A stretch of DNA of 64,000 nt from Kordia sp965283645 (GCF_965283645.1 NZ_CBDIPG010000001.1:806001-870000), one strand, 5' to 3'. Positions 17,088 to 26,797 are shown, counted from the first letter of the stretch. A program made the numbers and translations. The notes: a model not told the origin generated them from the sequence alone.

Positions 17088-18629
17088 ATGAAGTTTATAC
17101 AAATTTTAATAATCACAACGTTACTATGGATGTGTTCTATATTTTCTGCACATGCACAATATAATCCAACATTAAATGCAACTATTGGCAACAATGGATT
17201 GGTGGAATATGAAATTGCAAAAGCAGGGACAAATACTTTTATATTTACATTATTTGGCGACGGAACATTTAGTACACTGACTAAACCAACACATATATTT
17301 GATAAAGACACTGTATATAAAACAGAAGTGTATTTTGCCAGATCATACGATCCAAATATTCCTCCTAGAAAAACCATTCAAGTCACACCAAATATTACTC
17401 CTGGCATTCCAAATCCGCAAGCAAACCCAACTGTAAATATGACTGGAGAAATTGACTTAATGACAAGTTGGGCAACAGCCGTTGGCCATGAAACCTTTTA
17501 TATCATTGCGTTTAGAAACACAACAAGTCAGAATGCTGTAAATGGAATTATTGAATTTTCATATCATTCTGATGATTTACAAGTTAATACTAATAACATA
17601 AAAATTTATAACAATTGGGCAACTCCAATTACTCCCACAAATTTAAATACTCCACAAATATCTCTTGCTAGTAGTTATAATGAAAAATTAACTTGGTCAT
17701 TTACAAACTTAGCTTACGATGAAATACGCTATATATACGTTCCGGCAACTACGTTACGAATGACTGGAGATAAACTAAATTTAGAAGTAAAGTATGCTGC
17801 AAATGGTCAAGAAACTATAAGGCAGCAAGAATTCTTAACACGTAGGTATCCGCACGATCCTAATTTTAAGATTGTAAATAAAGAATATATCAAACCTGGA
17901 CTAAACCAACAACAGGAACTTATTTATACGGTTGGTTATTTTAATGATGGAGAAAATTATGCACGAAATGTATATGTAAAAGATGTTCTTCCAAGTTCTT
18001 TAGATCATGATAAAATTACTTTGCTAGATTATGAAGTGCAACCAACGTGGTATACAAATAGAGGAATTATTTATTTTGACTTTTTAAATATCAACTTGCC
18101 TGGCACCAATCAAACCATTCCAAATATGTATTCGTATGATCAGGCGTCCACTTATTTTTCGTTTAAAATTTGTACCAAAACCAATTTAACAGATTGCATC
18201 TTAAATACAGCAAGCATAGTGTTTGACTCACAACCAATATTTTACACAAATACATCAAAAATTTGTACTAAAATTGATTATTTCGATTATACTATTTGTG
18301 GAGGAAATAGTGCATTACGAAATCAGGGACAAGCATTTTCGCAATTAACAAATCCAATGCTATCGGACGAATTGACTTTTGATGTGTATCCAAATCCAGC
18401 ATCAAATAAAATTAACTTCAACATACAATTCAATTCAGAAAAAGCTTCGAATTTTTCCATTACGTTGTACGATTATTCTGGAAAAATTATCAAAGAACTT
18501 GTGATAAATCAACATGATTCTGCTATCTTTAAAAACAGTTTTGATGTACATGATATAGCCAGCGGTTTCTATTTTATGACATTAAAAACCCAACAAAATC
18601 AATATACCAAAAAGATTATTAAGCATTGA
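17088..18629 (+). CDS. T9SS-secreted protein with DUF7619-type domain
   Basis: A 513-residue exported protein with a signal peptide (residues 1-23), a PKD-like segment near 45-75 (GDGTFSTLTKPTHIFDKD), and a central region like the DUF7619/conserved-repeat domain (YTVGYFNDGENYARNVYVKD; TASIVFDSQPI). It ends with a type A sorting domain (DVYPNPASNKINF ... KKIIKH). It begins 118 bases after the previous gene, and a weak hairpin lies in that gap (16987-17020). Its stop codon overlaps the start of the CHAT gene, so the two are translationally coupled. No catalytic motif is visible. Confidence 0.85.
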   Translation: MKFIQILIITTLLWMCSIFSAHAQYNPTLNATIGNNGLVEYEIAKAGTNTFIFTLFGDGTFSTLTKPTHIFDKDTVYKTEVYFARSYDPNIPPRKTIQVTPNITPGIPNPQANPTVNMTGEIDLMTSWATAVGHETFYIIAFRNTTSQNAVNGIIEFSYHSDDLQVNTNNIKIYNNWATPITPTNLNTPQISLASSYNEKLTWSFTNLAYDEIRYIYVPATTLRMTGDKLNLEVKYAANGQETIRQQEFLTRRYPHDPNFKIVNKEYIKPGLNQQQELIYTVGYFNDGENYARNVYVKDVLPSSLDHDKITLLDYEVQPTWYTNRGIIYFDFLNINLPGTNQTIPNMYSYDQASTYFSFKICTKTNLTDCILNTASIVFDSQPIFYTNTSKICTKIDYFDYTICGGNSALRNQGQAFSQLTNPMLSDELTFDVYPNPASNKINFNIQFNSEKASNFSITLYDYSGKIIKELVINQHDSAIFKNSFDVHDIASGFYFMTLKTQQNQYTKKIIKH

Positions 18630-21550
18630 TTATACAAGTTCATTTTTATACCCTACAAAAAGTATTCACGTTGTGTATGATGATTTTTGTGATGCATGTT
18701 TGCAAATCACAACAGACACAACGTGATACTCTTTTTGCTAAAAAGTTATTGCACAAAGCAGATTCACTCAATAGAAACGGTAATTACAAAACTTCTGACA
18801 AAATAGCTTTAAAAGCAGCTTCTATATTTAAGGAATCAGAAAAATGGGCGTTATGGTTTGAGGCGTACAATATTATTTTTTATAATGGTTTATACTCCAA
18901 AGATTTAGATACTAGTAGTAAACTCGTTGAAAAAGGATTGCCAGCACTTCCAACTTCTGAAACCTACCTATTGGGAAGATTACACTATATCTTAGGCTAT
19001 TGTTACGAACGCAAAGGGTTAATTTTTGAAGCTTTGCCCTATTACGAACAAAGTTTAGAAAATTTTAAAAAAGTAAAAGACAACTATTTCATCAACCAAA
19101 TCTATGGAAATATATCTCAACTATATATACAGCAAGGAGAATATCAAAAGGCAATTACCTACTTAAAAAATGCAATTGCTCACGGAAAATCTACCAATGA
19201 TACGCTTACTATTTGGAAAAACACAAAATCATTAGGTGACGCTTATCTTTTTAATGGCGAATTTAAAAAAGCACGAAAAACATACCAACACGCGCAACAA
19301 CTCATCGATGAAAAAGATGGGACGTTTGAACGGTATGAAGCAGAAATTTTATACAAATTAGCAGCATATGAAAAAGCATTCATAGCCACTCAGAAAGCAC
19401 TTGAAATTACTGAAAACTGTAAAAAAGATGTCACTAAAAATCAACGCTATTGTACTGCCAACTTTAATACAATGAATGTGTTACTTGGGAATATCTATTT
19501 CAAGCTTGGTAACACTAAAAAAGCACTTGATCAATATCAAAAAAGCTTACATTTTATAAAAGAAAAAGGTAATTTACGCGAAATTGGAAAAGTATCTATC
19601 TTAATTGGAGATACCTTCAAAGCGCTAAAACAGCATGACAAAGCCTTAGAAAATTATCAAAAAGCACTGCAAACTTTTATTCCAGATTTTACTGAAAATG
19701 AAGTTACTGAAAATCCTTCACAAGAGTTATGGATTTTGGAAATTTGGTTGATGGAGATTTTTAAGCGTAAAGGAGATTGTTTTTATGCAAAATATAAAGA
19801 TTCAAAAAGTGACAAATGGCTCTATTTAGCAGAAGAAAATTATGAACTTGCGGCTACTTTTACAGAAAATGTTCGGTTAAGCTTTACAGAAACTGCGTCG
19901 AAACTTAAGTTAGGTTCGCAAACTAATATGTTTTATGAAGAACTCATAAAAGTGAAATTAGCACTGTTTACGCATACCAAAAAACCGCAGTATAAATCGC
20001 AAGCATTTTTAATTTCACAAAGAGCCAACGCTTTTGTATTGCGAGGATTATTAAATGAAAAACAAGCACTTAAAGTCGCAGACATTCCAAAAGATAGCAT
20101 TGTATTATTTGAAACGTATGCAAAAGACATTACAATTCTGAAACAGAAAGTTGAAGATTCTATCGAAATTGATTCCTCACAGAAACTTCTTATTGATGCA
20201 AAAGAAGGTTTTCAAAACTTAAAAAATGCTATTTCCGAAAACTATCCAAAATTTGACATGCTTCGAAATAATTTAGAAGGCGTTACGGTACAACAAATAC
20301 AAGCTTCTATTGATACAAGTACGCAGTTTATAAAGTACTTTTTAGGATCTGAAACTTTATATGTTTTTTCAATATCGAAAGAACACTTTTTTGTAGATCA
20401 AATTCAATTACCTGAAAATTTTCAAGAATTAATTGCTCAGTACAGACAATCGTTAAGTGATATTTCATTTATCAACAAAAAGTACAATCTTGCTGAAAAG
20501 CAATACTTACAAACGGCACATTCTTTATATAAAATTTTATTAAAAAAGCCATTGCAAAACCTCAACAACACTACTGATATTCAAAAACTTACCATTATTC
20601 CCGATGGTGTTTTACATACAATTCCGTTTCAAACGTTACTAACCAATAAAAGTGATTCGTGGGCAAATTTGGACAATGCAGTTATTAAAAAATATGCCAT
20701 TAGCTACCATTATTTTTGTAAAATGTTAGTACATAAAATTGTTGATTTTAAACACACAAATGGTTTTACTTCTTTTGGTTTAGAATTGGATGAAGCTACG
20801 TTGCGACATGTACAAAAAATGACAAAAGATAGCATTCAGAATAGTACTATCAACGATAATTTACGAAATATGGCGTTATACAAACTCACTTTTTCGGACG
20901 ATGAAGCGTTGCAACTCGCAACATTGATGAATGGGAAATCGTGGATTAACAAAGAAGCAACAAAAACCAATTTTATACAAAATGCGAGCAATTCGTCAAG
21001 CATTCATTTGGCTACACATGCACTCTTAGATACTGAAAACCCTAATATTTCTGCGTTAATTTTCACCAAAACAACGGATACAATTAGTAACTTGTTGCGT
21101 TTGGACGAAATCTACAATCATAACTTCAATGCAAATATGATTACGTTAAGTGCCTGCAATACAGGATTTGGCAAATATCACAAAGGAGAAGGTTTGCAGA
21201 GTTTGGCACGTGCGTTTAACTTTTCAAACATTCCAAGTGTTACTGCAACTTTATGGAGCATACCAGATGCTTCTTCGGCAACACTTATGAAATTGTACTA
21301 TTCGTATCTCAAACAAGGATTTTCAAAAAGTGTTGCCTTGCAAAAAGCACAACTTGAATATGTAGAAAATGACGAAATCAGTAGTCCAGCTTCTCGCCTA
21401 CCTTTTTATTGGGCGGCTTGGACACATATTGGCGCAAATGATGCCATTACTTTTGAGCAACAGAACAATTTTACATACTATCTTCTAAGTATTCCGATAC
21501 TTTTGTTGCTAGTTGTTGGGTTTTTATGGTTTAAAAAATTGCGCGTATAA
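18626..21550 (+). CDS. TPR-CHAT domain protein with C-terminal membrane anchor
   Basis: A 974-residue protein. It begins with a probable signal segment (VFTLCMMIFVMHVCKS), followed by at least eight TPR-like repeats over about 40-400, a helical linker, then a CHAT domain over about 640-950. The caspase-like dyad is His798 (HLATHA) and Cys844 (LSACNTG), with the conserved GEGLQSLARAF, TLWSIPD and PFYWAAW blocks after it. A hydrophobic helix near 950-968 and a basic tail (WFKKLRV) anchor it. The start is TTG at 18626, overlapping the TGA of the upstream gene by three bases. The orientation implies a periplasmic protease-like domain tethered to the membrane, but topology is inferred. Confidence 0.9.
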   Translation: MIIQVHFYTLQKVFTLCMMIFVMHVCKSQQTQRDTLFAKKLLHKADSLNRNGNYKTSDKIALKAASIFKESEKWALWFEAYNIIFYNGLYSKDLDTSSKLVEKGLPALPTSETYLLGRLHYILGYCYERKGLIFEALPYYEQSLENFKKVKDNYFINQIYGNISQLYIQQGEYQKAITYLKNAIAHGKSTNDTLTIWKNTKSLGDAYLFNGEFKKARKTYQHAQQLIDEKDGTFERYEAEILYKLAAYEKAFIATQKALEITENCKKDVTKNQRYCTANFNTMNVLLGNIYFKLGNTKKALDQYQKSLHFIKEKGNLREIGKVSILIGDTFKALKQHDKALENYQKALQTFIPDFTENEVTENPSQELWILEIWLMEIFKRKGDCFYAKYKDSKSDKWLYLAEENYELAATFTENVRLSFTETASKLKLGSQTNMFYEELIKVKLALFTHTKKPQYKSQAFLISQRANAFVLRGLLNEKQALKVADIPKDSIVLFETYAKDITILKQKVEDSIEIDSSQKLLIDAKEGFQNLKNAISENYPKFDMLRNNLEGVTVQQIQASIDTSTQFIKYFLGSETLYVFSISKEHFFVDQIQLPENFQELIAQYRQSLSDISFINKKYNLAEKQYLQTAHSLYKILLKKPLQNLNNTTDIQKLTIIPDGVLHTIPFQTLLTNKSDSWANLDNAVIKKYAISYHYFCKMLVHKIVDFKHTNGFTSFGLELDEATLRHVQKMTKDSIQNSTINDNLRNMALYKLTFSDDEALQLATLMNGKSWINKEATKTNFIQNASNSSSIHLATHALLDTENPNISALIFTKTTDTISNLLRLDEIYNHNFNANMITLSACNTGFGKYHKGEGLQSLARAFNFSNIPSVTATLWSIPDASSATLMKLYYSYLKQGFSKSVALQKAQLEYVENDEISSPASRLPFYWAAWTHIGANDAITFEQQNNFTYYLLSIPILLLLVVGFLWFKKLRV

Positions 21551-21690
21551 CCAAACTTTATTCTTTCTGATACTTCGTTTTAAAATCTCAATCACTCAAA
21601 AGTACACCTTACGTATTCATACATACTGTTCACTTGTTATGACAAGGTTACTCTTAAAAAAATCGTACCTTTATACAAACTGAATTATTT

Positions 21691-22122
21691 ATGAAAAAAG
21701 TATTCTTACTAATTGCTTGCGCAGGATTTGTCGTCTTTTCATGTGCCACACCAGAAAAAGCAATGACGAAAAAAGCAGACGACACTACACAAGTTTCTGA
21801 TAGCATCCGTATCACAGATGAAGATGGTTATGACATCATTATCTTTGAACCTGGTTTTACCGCTTGGTTGGTTGGCAATGCACGACCACGACAATACTAT
21901 TCGAAACAATTTTTAAGTACGCGAAACAATGTATATGTTACCGAATGGAATTTACGTGTGATACAACCAAGTCGTTATGATCCTAGTTTGTATCAACAAC
22001 AAATTGACTTCCGTTCTAATGTTGATTACGGTTATGAGGTAAATTATCAACTGTATTACTATTTTGTATATTTTCAACAAAAATACAATCAGCGTTTAGG
22101 CGTATTTCCAGCACGCTTATAA
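21691..22122 (+). CDS. DUF6146 family lipoprotein
   Basis: A 143-residue lipoprotein. The signal peptide ends in a lipobox (VVFSCATPE, Cys18). The mature part contains the family block FEPGFTAWLVGNARPRQYYS and a Tyr/Gln-rich C-terminus (NYQLYYYFVYFQQKYNQRLG). This matches DUF6146, a flavobacterial envelope family of unknown function. The gene sits just upstream of the DUF6787 gene, a pairing I recall from other flavobacteria. Confidence 0.8.
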   Translation: MKKVFLLIACAGFVVFSCATPEKAMTKKADDTTQVSDSIRITDEDGYDIIIFEPGFTAWLVGNARPRQYYSKQFLSTRNNVYVTEWNLRVIQPSRYDPSLYQQQIDFRSNVDYGYEVNYQLYYYFVYFQQKYNQRLGVFPARL

Positions 22123-22135
22123 TGTAGAAGTTGTG

Positions 22136-22143
22136 TATCTTTG
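22136..22143 (+). promoter_or_regulatory. Bacteroidetes -7 box for the DUF6787 gene
   Basis: TATCTTTG matches TAnnTTTG exactly and lies 19 bases before the ATG at 22162, giving a very short leader. Confidence 0.55.
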
Positions 22144-22161
22144 CACTAGCAAATTGTACAC

Positions 22162-22689
22162 ATGAAAGCATTTAAAGAACGTTGGGAAATCCAAAACAAC
22201 TGGCAACTAACCTTTCCCTTCTTAGGAATCCTAGCGTTATTATATACAGCATACCTTTTTTCAAAAAAAATTATTCGCAGTTTTATTGACAGACAAGAAT
22301 ACAGCATTTTATATTATGCACTAATTTTTGTTAGTGTTATTGTGTTCTTCTACATCATGCTTCGCTTTTTCTTATGGTGTTTTAAAAAGCTTGAAAATAA
22401 ATGGATAACCACATATCGTTGGGAAATCATTACCATATTTATTGTCTTTGCGTTGACAGGAACAAGTTCTGTAAGAATTGCAAAACCCATACTAGAATTC
22501 ATTGGCTTTACGCGAACACTATTTCCTGATGGTTTTTTTGGTGGTTTTTTGTATTGGATTGTTAGAATTATTATAATCTTACCAATCTATCAAATACTAC
22601 TAATTATATTCGGAAGTCTTTTGGGACAATTCAAATTTTTCTGGGAGTTTGAAAAGAAAATGCTCAGGCGCATGCGAATTATAAAGTAA
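22162..22689 (+). CDS. DUF6787 family integral membrane protein
   Basis: A 175-residue inner-membrane protein with four hydrophobic segments (about 18-35, 50-72, 86-104 and 130-160), opening with the conserved KERWEIQNNWQL block. It corresponds to DUF6787, a family sometimes mislabelled as diacylglyceryl transferase, although no lgt motif is present. Function is unknown. It has its own short-leader promoter. Confidence 0.8.
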   Translation: MKAFKERWEIQNNWQLTFPFLGILALLYTAYLFSKKIIRSFIDRQEYSILYYALIFVSVIVFFYIMLRFFLWCFKKLENKWITTYRWEIITIFIVFALTGTSSVRIAKPILEFIGFTRTLFPDGFFGGFLYWIVRIIIILPIYQILLIIFGSLLGQFKFFWEFEKKMLRRMRIIK

Positions 22690-22795
22690 GCATATTTCAG
22701 TAAAAATACTACATTCTTTTTCTACAAATCAATTCTACTTTGTTAGATATTGTTATTTCTATAGAAGTTAATTTTTTTTAACGTGATGCATTTAG

Positions 22796-22803
22796 TACTT
22801 TTG
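22796..22803 (+). promoter_or_regulatory. Bacteroidetes -7 box upstream of the TonB receptor unit
   Basis: TACTTTTG matches TAnnTTTG and lies about 93 bases before the ATG at 22896. The leader from about 22810 to 22895 is long enough for regulation, but I see no recognisable riboswitch. Confidence 0.5.
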
Positions 22804-22895
22804 TTTTTGAACTCGTTTAGATTTTTAGGATGGAAACAAACATTAGAAGTTTAAAAGAGTTCCTTACTAAATCATAAAAATTGTTTAAGGCAATA

Positions 22896-23228
22896 ATGAA
22901 AATTAGAATCAACATAAAAGAAATATGTATTACATCTTTGTTAGTCATAACATTGGCGTTACCTTCTTTTATACAGTTTTCACATCAAGTGACGGAAAAC
23001 CATGATTTCATTACATGCCATGAACAAAAGGTACATATTCATGAAAATAATTTGCATTGTGACTCATGCGAATATCATTTTACGAACTTCATTTACGAGG
23101 TTACAAAAATGCCTGAATTACAAGTACCATTAATTATCTCAGAAACTACATTAGGGTCAACTACTCCATTATGTTATTATTTACCGCTTACAAATAAGCA
23201 ATTACGCGCACCACCGACGCTTTCTTAA
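22896..23228 (+). CDS. Small exported His/Cys-rich protein upstream of a TonB receptor
   Basis: A 110-residue protein with an N-terminal hydrophobic segment (about 8-25, ITSLLVITLALPSFIQF). A His/Cys-rich stretch follows, with about six His and three Cys residues across 25 positions (HDFITCHEQKVHIHE then CDSCEYHF), suited to metal binding. It ends with LRAPPTLS, a tail typical of small Bacteroidota proteins that accompany metal transporters. An in-frame TTG at 22881 would add five residues, but the ATG at 22896 is preferred. It lies 43 bases before the TonB receptor and is probably cotranscribed. Confidence 0.7.
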   Translation: MKIRINIKEICITSLLVITLALPSFIQFSHQVTENHDFITCHEQKVHIHENNLHCDSCEYHFTNFIYEVTKMPELQVPLIISETTLGSTTPLCYYLPLTNKQLRAPPTLS

Positions 23229-23271
23229 TCATAAGATCAAAATATATTTTATTTTAAATTAAGAATTTTAC

Positions 23272-25668
23272 ATGCGTAAATATATCTATATATTACTGCT
23301 GTGTAGTGGTTTTATTGTGAATGCACAAAATTGTAACAATACACTATCTGGTAAAGTAATAGATTTACATGATAACTCTGTACTTCCTGGTGCAACATTA
23401 ATTATTGTAGGATTAGAAAAATTTTCTGAATCAGACATTGATGGAAAATATACATTTTCTAACCTTTGCGAAGGAACTTATACGATTCAAGTATCACATG
23501 CTAATTGTTCAACACAAGCTTTCAAGGTGAAAATTTCTGGTAAAGTAGAAAGAAATTTCAAACTAGAACATCATTTGGAAGAATTGAATGCTATTACGTT
23601 AAATGCTGCAATTTTTGGAAGTAAAACAAAAACAAACTTTGAGCAAAAAATAACGGAAAAACAATTAGATCGTTTTAGCAATAGCTCATTAGGAGACATT
23701 CTAAATACGATGAGTGGTGTTTCGTCTCTCAATACAGGGAATGCTGTTGTAAAACCAATTATTAATGGTGTACACAGTAGTCGTGTGGTAGTGATGAATA
23801 ATGGCGTTCGTATGGAAGATCAGGAATGGGGAGCTGAACACGCTCCAAGTGTCGATGTTAATACCATTGGAAACATTACCCTTATTAAAGGTGCTGGTGC
23901 CTTAAAATATAGCGGTGATGCAGTTGGTGGAATTATCATTACTGAAGCCTCCAAAATTCCTGTAAAAGATACGATATACGGAAAAACAATTATGGCTGCA
24001 GCTACCAATGGACGCGGTGGATTATTAACTTCTACCATTACAAAAAGTTACCAAAATGGTTGGTATGGTTCGTTACAAGGATCTATAAAACGCTATGGCG
24101 ATTATGAAGCTCCTGACTATATACTTAGTAACACAGGTATTTTTGAACGAAATATAGCAGCGCGCATTGGTCTCAATCGTTTTGATTATGGTGTAGAAGC
24201 CTATTATTCTTTCTTTAGAAATGAAATCGGCATTTTGCGTGCGTCCCATATTGGAGGCGCAAGCGATCAAATACGTGCCATAAATAGCGGTGTTCCTTTA
24301 ATTATTAGAGATTTCACGTATGAAATAGACGCTCCAAAACAAGATGTAACACATCATCTATTTAAAATACGTGGATTTAAAAACGTTAAGAACTTAGGAA
24401 AACTTACGCTACAATATGATTTTCAACAAAACAAACGTTTGGAATTTGATGTTCGGCGCGGTGATGATGACAAAGCATCATTAGACTTAGTATTAAATTC
24501 ACATACAATACGTTTAGATTTAGACACAAAAAACACTGATCTTTTTAACTTTAAAACGGGTTTGATGACACAATATCAAAAAAATGTTGCGAACCCTAAT
24601 ACAGGTGTGAGAAGATTAATTCCAGATTATGAGCGAGTTCAATTTGGAGTTTATGGTGTTGCTGATGTTTCTATCAATGAAAATTGGCTAGTCGAATTTG
24701 GCGGGCGTTTTGATTATATACATACAGATGCACAAAAATTTTATCGTACTTCTTTTTGGGAAGATCGTAATTATGATCAATTATTCCCAGATATTGTTGT
24801 AGAAGAGTTTGGAAATCAAATTTTGACAAATCCGAAATTGAGCTTTTCAAATATATCTGTAACAGCAGGAACGCGTTATTCATTTAATGATACGTATAAA
24901 TTATTTGTTAACTATTCGTTGGCTTCTCGCGCTCCAAATCCATCGGAATTATTTAGCGAAGGTTTGCATCATTCGGCATCTCGTATAGAACTGGGAGATT
25001 TACGTTTCAATTCGGAAATCGCACACAAAGTGTCACTAACATTACAAAAACAAGGAACAGTCTTTGGTTTTTCTATCAATCCATATATCAATTTCATAAA
25101 TGATTTTATGATTATTGAACCAACAGAAATTCAACAAACAATTCGTGGAAATTTCCAAGTATGGGAATACCGACAAACCAATGCACGTCTATTAGGACTT
25201 GATATTGACGCGTCATTAACCTTCACGAAAAACTTGAGTTTCTCTCATCAATTTTCATTAGTCAAAGGATATGATAGAACATTAGATTTACCTTTAATTG
25301 ATATGCCGCCTGTAAACACAACAAACGGATTGGTATATCAAAACGCAAATTTTAAAAACCTCAGAATTGAAGTTCAAAGTGAATATACATTTCGTCAGAA
25401 TGAATTTCCAGACAACAATTTTGAGGTTTTTATTCCAGAAACGAATACACAAGAATTTGTTGATTTAAGTACTTCACCAGATGCTTATCATTTACTACAT
25501 TTAAATTCCAGTGCAGATTTTAAATTAAGTGAAAAATCAATACTAAATGTTGGCGTGTCAGTTTCAAACATATTTAATACTAATTATCGAAATTACTTAA
25601 ACCGTTTGCGTTACTATGCAGATGATTTGGGTAGAAATTTTTCAATCAATTTAAAAATAAATTATTAA
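23272..25668 (+). CDS. TonB-dependent outer-membrane receptor with carboxypeptidase-like N-domain
   Basis: A 798-residue receptor. It has a signal peptide (1-18), a CarboxypepD_reg-like beta-sandwich at about 20-105 (LSGKVIDLHDNSVLPGATL), a plug domain at about 125-235 (LGDILNTMSGVSSLN; GGIIITEAS), and a 22-strand barrel ending in FSINLKINY with a C-terminal aromatic. It imports a ligand using TonB energy. The barrel lacks the SusD partner expected for glycan uptake, and the metal-binding-like protein upstream suggests a metal or metallophore ligand. That assignment is inference. Confidence 0.93.
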   Translation: MRKYIYILLLCSGFIVNAQNCNNTLSGKVIDLHDNSVLPGATLIIVGLEKFSESDIDGKYTFSNLCEGTYTIQVSHANCSTQAFKVKISGKVERNFKLEHHLEELNAITLNAAIFGSKTKTNFEQKITEKQLDRFSNSSLGDILNTMSGVSSLNTGNAVVKPIINGVHSSRVVVMNNGVRMEDQEWGAEHAPSVDVNTIGNITLIKGAGALKYSGDAVGGIIITEASKIPVKDTIYGKTIMAAATNGRGGLLTSTITKSYQNGWYGSLQGSIKRYGDYEAPDYILSNTGIFERNIAARIGLNRFDYGVEAYYSFFRNEIGILRASHIGGASDQIRAINSGVPLIIRDFTYEIDAPKQDVTHHLFKIRGFKNVKNLGKLTLQYDFQQNKRLEFDVRRGDDDKASLDLVLNSHTIRLDLDTKNTDLFNFKTGLMTQYQKNVANPNTGVRRLIPDYERVQFGVYGVADVSINENWLVEFGGRFDYIHTDAQKFYRTSFWEDRNYDQLFPDIVVEEFGNQILTNPKLSFSNISVTAGTRYSFNDTYKLFVNYSLASRAPNPSELFSEGLHHSASRIELGDLRFNSEIAHKVSLTLQKQGTVFGFSINPYINFINDFMIIEPTEIQQTIRGNFQVWEYRQTNARLLGLDIDASLTFTKNLSFSHQFSLVKGYDRTLDLPLIDMPPVNTTNGLVYQNANFKNLRIEVQSEYTFRQNEFPDNNFEVFIPETNTQEFVDLSTSPDAYHLLHLNSSADFKLSEKSILNVGVSVSNIFNTNYRNYLNRLRYYADDLGRNFSINLKINY

Positions 25669-25681
25669 ACAAAATACAATC

Positions 25682-26242
25682 ATGAACAAATTCAAATTTT
25701 CACTTTTAACAGCAACTGCAATACTAGCTTTACTTTTTACTGGATGTTCTAGTGATGATGATGCACCTCTTCCTGTAAACGAAGAAGAAGTAATTACAAC
25801 CTTAACTGTAACGTTAACACCTACTGGTGGAGGAACGGCTATTGTATTACAATCACGTGATTTAGATGGTGACGGACCAGATGTACCTGTAATTACTGTA
25901 TCAGGAAATTTAGCAGCTTCTACTACATATATTGGAGCAGTTGTTTTATTAAACGAAACAGAAACTCCTGCAGAAAATATTACTACAGAAGTTGAGGAAG
26001 AAGATGATGAACACCAATTTTTCTTTACAGCTGGAGCAAGTTTAAATGTCACAACTGCAAACTTTAACTTAGATGGAAATGGAAATATTTTAGGAACTAC
26101 ATTTAACGTTACAACTGGTGCTGCAAGTACAGGTTCGTATACAGTAACACTTCGTCATGAGCCAACTAAACCAAATACTGGATTAGCTGATGCTGGAGGA
26201 GAAACAGATATTTCTGCTTCATTCCAAGTGACTGTACAATAA
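25682..26242 (+). CDS. Lipoprotein partner of the TonB receptor
   Basis: A 186-residue lipoprotein (lipobox LLFTGCSSDDD, Cys21) starting 13 bases after the receptor stop, so the two are coexpressed. The mature chain is acidic with an EEVEEEDDEHQFFF-like patch at about 100-115 that could bind cations, and is all-beta in character. Flavobacterial relatives are catalogued as a type 1 periplasmic-binding-fold family, though I see no obvious binding-protein signature. It is probably a surface or periplasmic ligand-capture protein for the receptor. Confidence 0.75.
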   Translation: MNKFKFSLLTATAILALLFTGCSSDDDAPLPVNEEEVITTLTVTLTPTGGGTAIVLQSRDLDGDGPDVPVITVSGNLAASTTYIGAVVLLNETETPAENITTEVEEEDDEHQFFFTAGASLNVTTANFNLDGNGNILGTTFNVTTGAASTGSYTVTLRHEPTKPNTGLADAGGETDISASFQVTVQ

Positions 26243-26264
26243 TAAGTTATAGTAACCATATACC

Positions 26265-26303
26265 ATAAAAAATCCCTTAACATTACGCTAAGGGATTTTT
26301 TAT
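26265..26303 (+). terminator. Rho-independent terminator of the receptor unit
   Basis: Stem AAAAAATCCCTTA / TAAGGGATTTTTT around an ACATTACGC loop, ending in a T tract. Confidence 0.92.
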
Positions 26304-26347
26304 ATCTTGTCTTGTACTGAATAAATTTTTGGTGTAAATAGTAGTCG

Positions 26348-26671
26348 TTATTGCATATCCGTAATATCAATTACATTGTCGTCTTCATCTTTTTTCTTCG
26401 GATTCATTACATATGTATACAACCACATAAATGTAAATGTTGGTACTGCATCCGTAAATGGCAACGCTTCTTCTATAAAAGTAATAACCGCTCCGACTTT
26501 TCCAGATGTTCCTTTGTACATTCTAGTCATAAGCCAAGCCGAAAGTGGCGCCCAAATAATATCTGAAGTTTCTGCAAATCCAGGAATGATATAGGAAGCA
26601 TATCCTATAATATCAAAGATAATTCCGAGGAAAAGTTTTAAAAATTTTTTGTCTTTTTTGTCTGTTGTCAT
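26348..26671 (-). CDS. Small conserved membrane protein, unknown function
   Basis: A 107-residue protein. Residues 12-30 (LFLGIIFDIIGYASYIIPG) and 36-50 (SDIIWAPLSAWLMTRMY) are hydrophobic, and a third segment near 68-90 contains PTFTFMWLYTYVMNP. The C-terminal tail is highly acidic (KKKDEDDNVIDITDM). The acidic tail and three helices suggest a cytoplasmic-tailed inner-membrane protein. I recognise no family function. It is convergent with the terminator at 26265. Confidence 0.7.
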   Translation of the reverse strand: MTTDKKDKKFLKLFLGIIFDIIGYASYIIPGFAETSDIIWAPLSAWLMTRMYKGTSGKVGAVITFIEEALPFTDAVPTFTFMWLYTYVMNPKKKDEDDNVIDITDMQ

Positions 26672-26797
26672 GTAGTTAAATAATTATGTCAAGTAAAGCA
26701 CTGTTGAGATGCTAAAGTAAATAAAGCAATAAAAATGCCAAGATTTTTTCATGACAGATACAAATTGCGTGTATATTTAGCTAGATTAATTAGTTAA

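Noticed and set aside
26351..26594. Plus-strand frames of about 70 codons
   Set aside because: They are antisense to the conserved small membrane protein at 26348-26671, which has the better composition and hydrophobic pattern.
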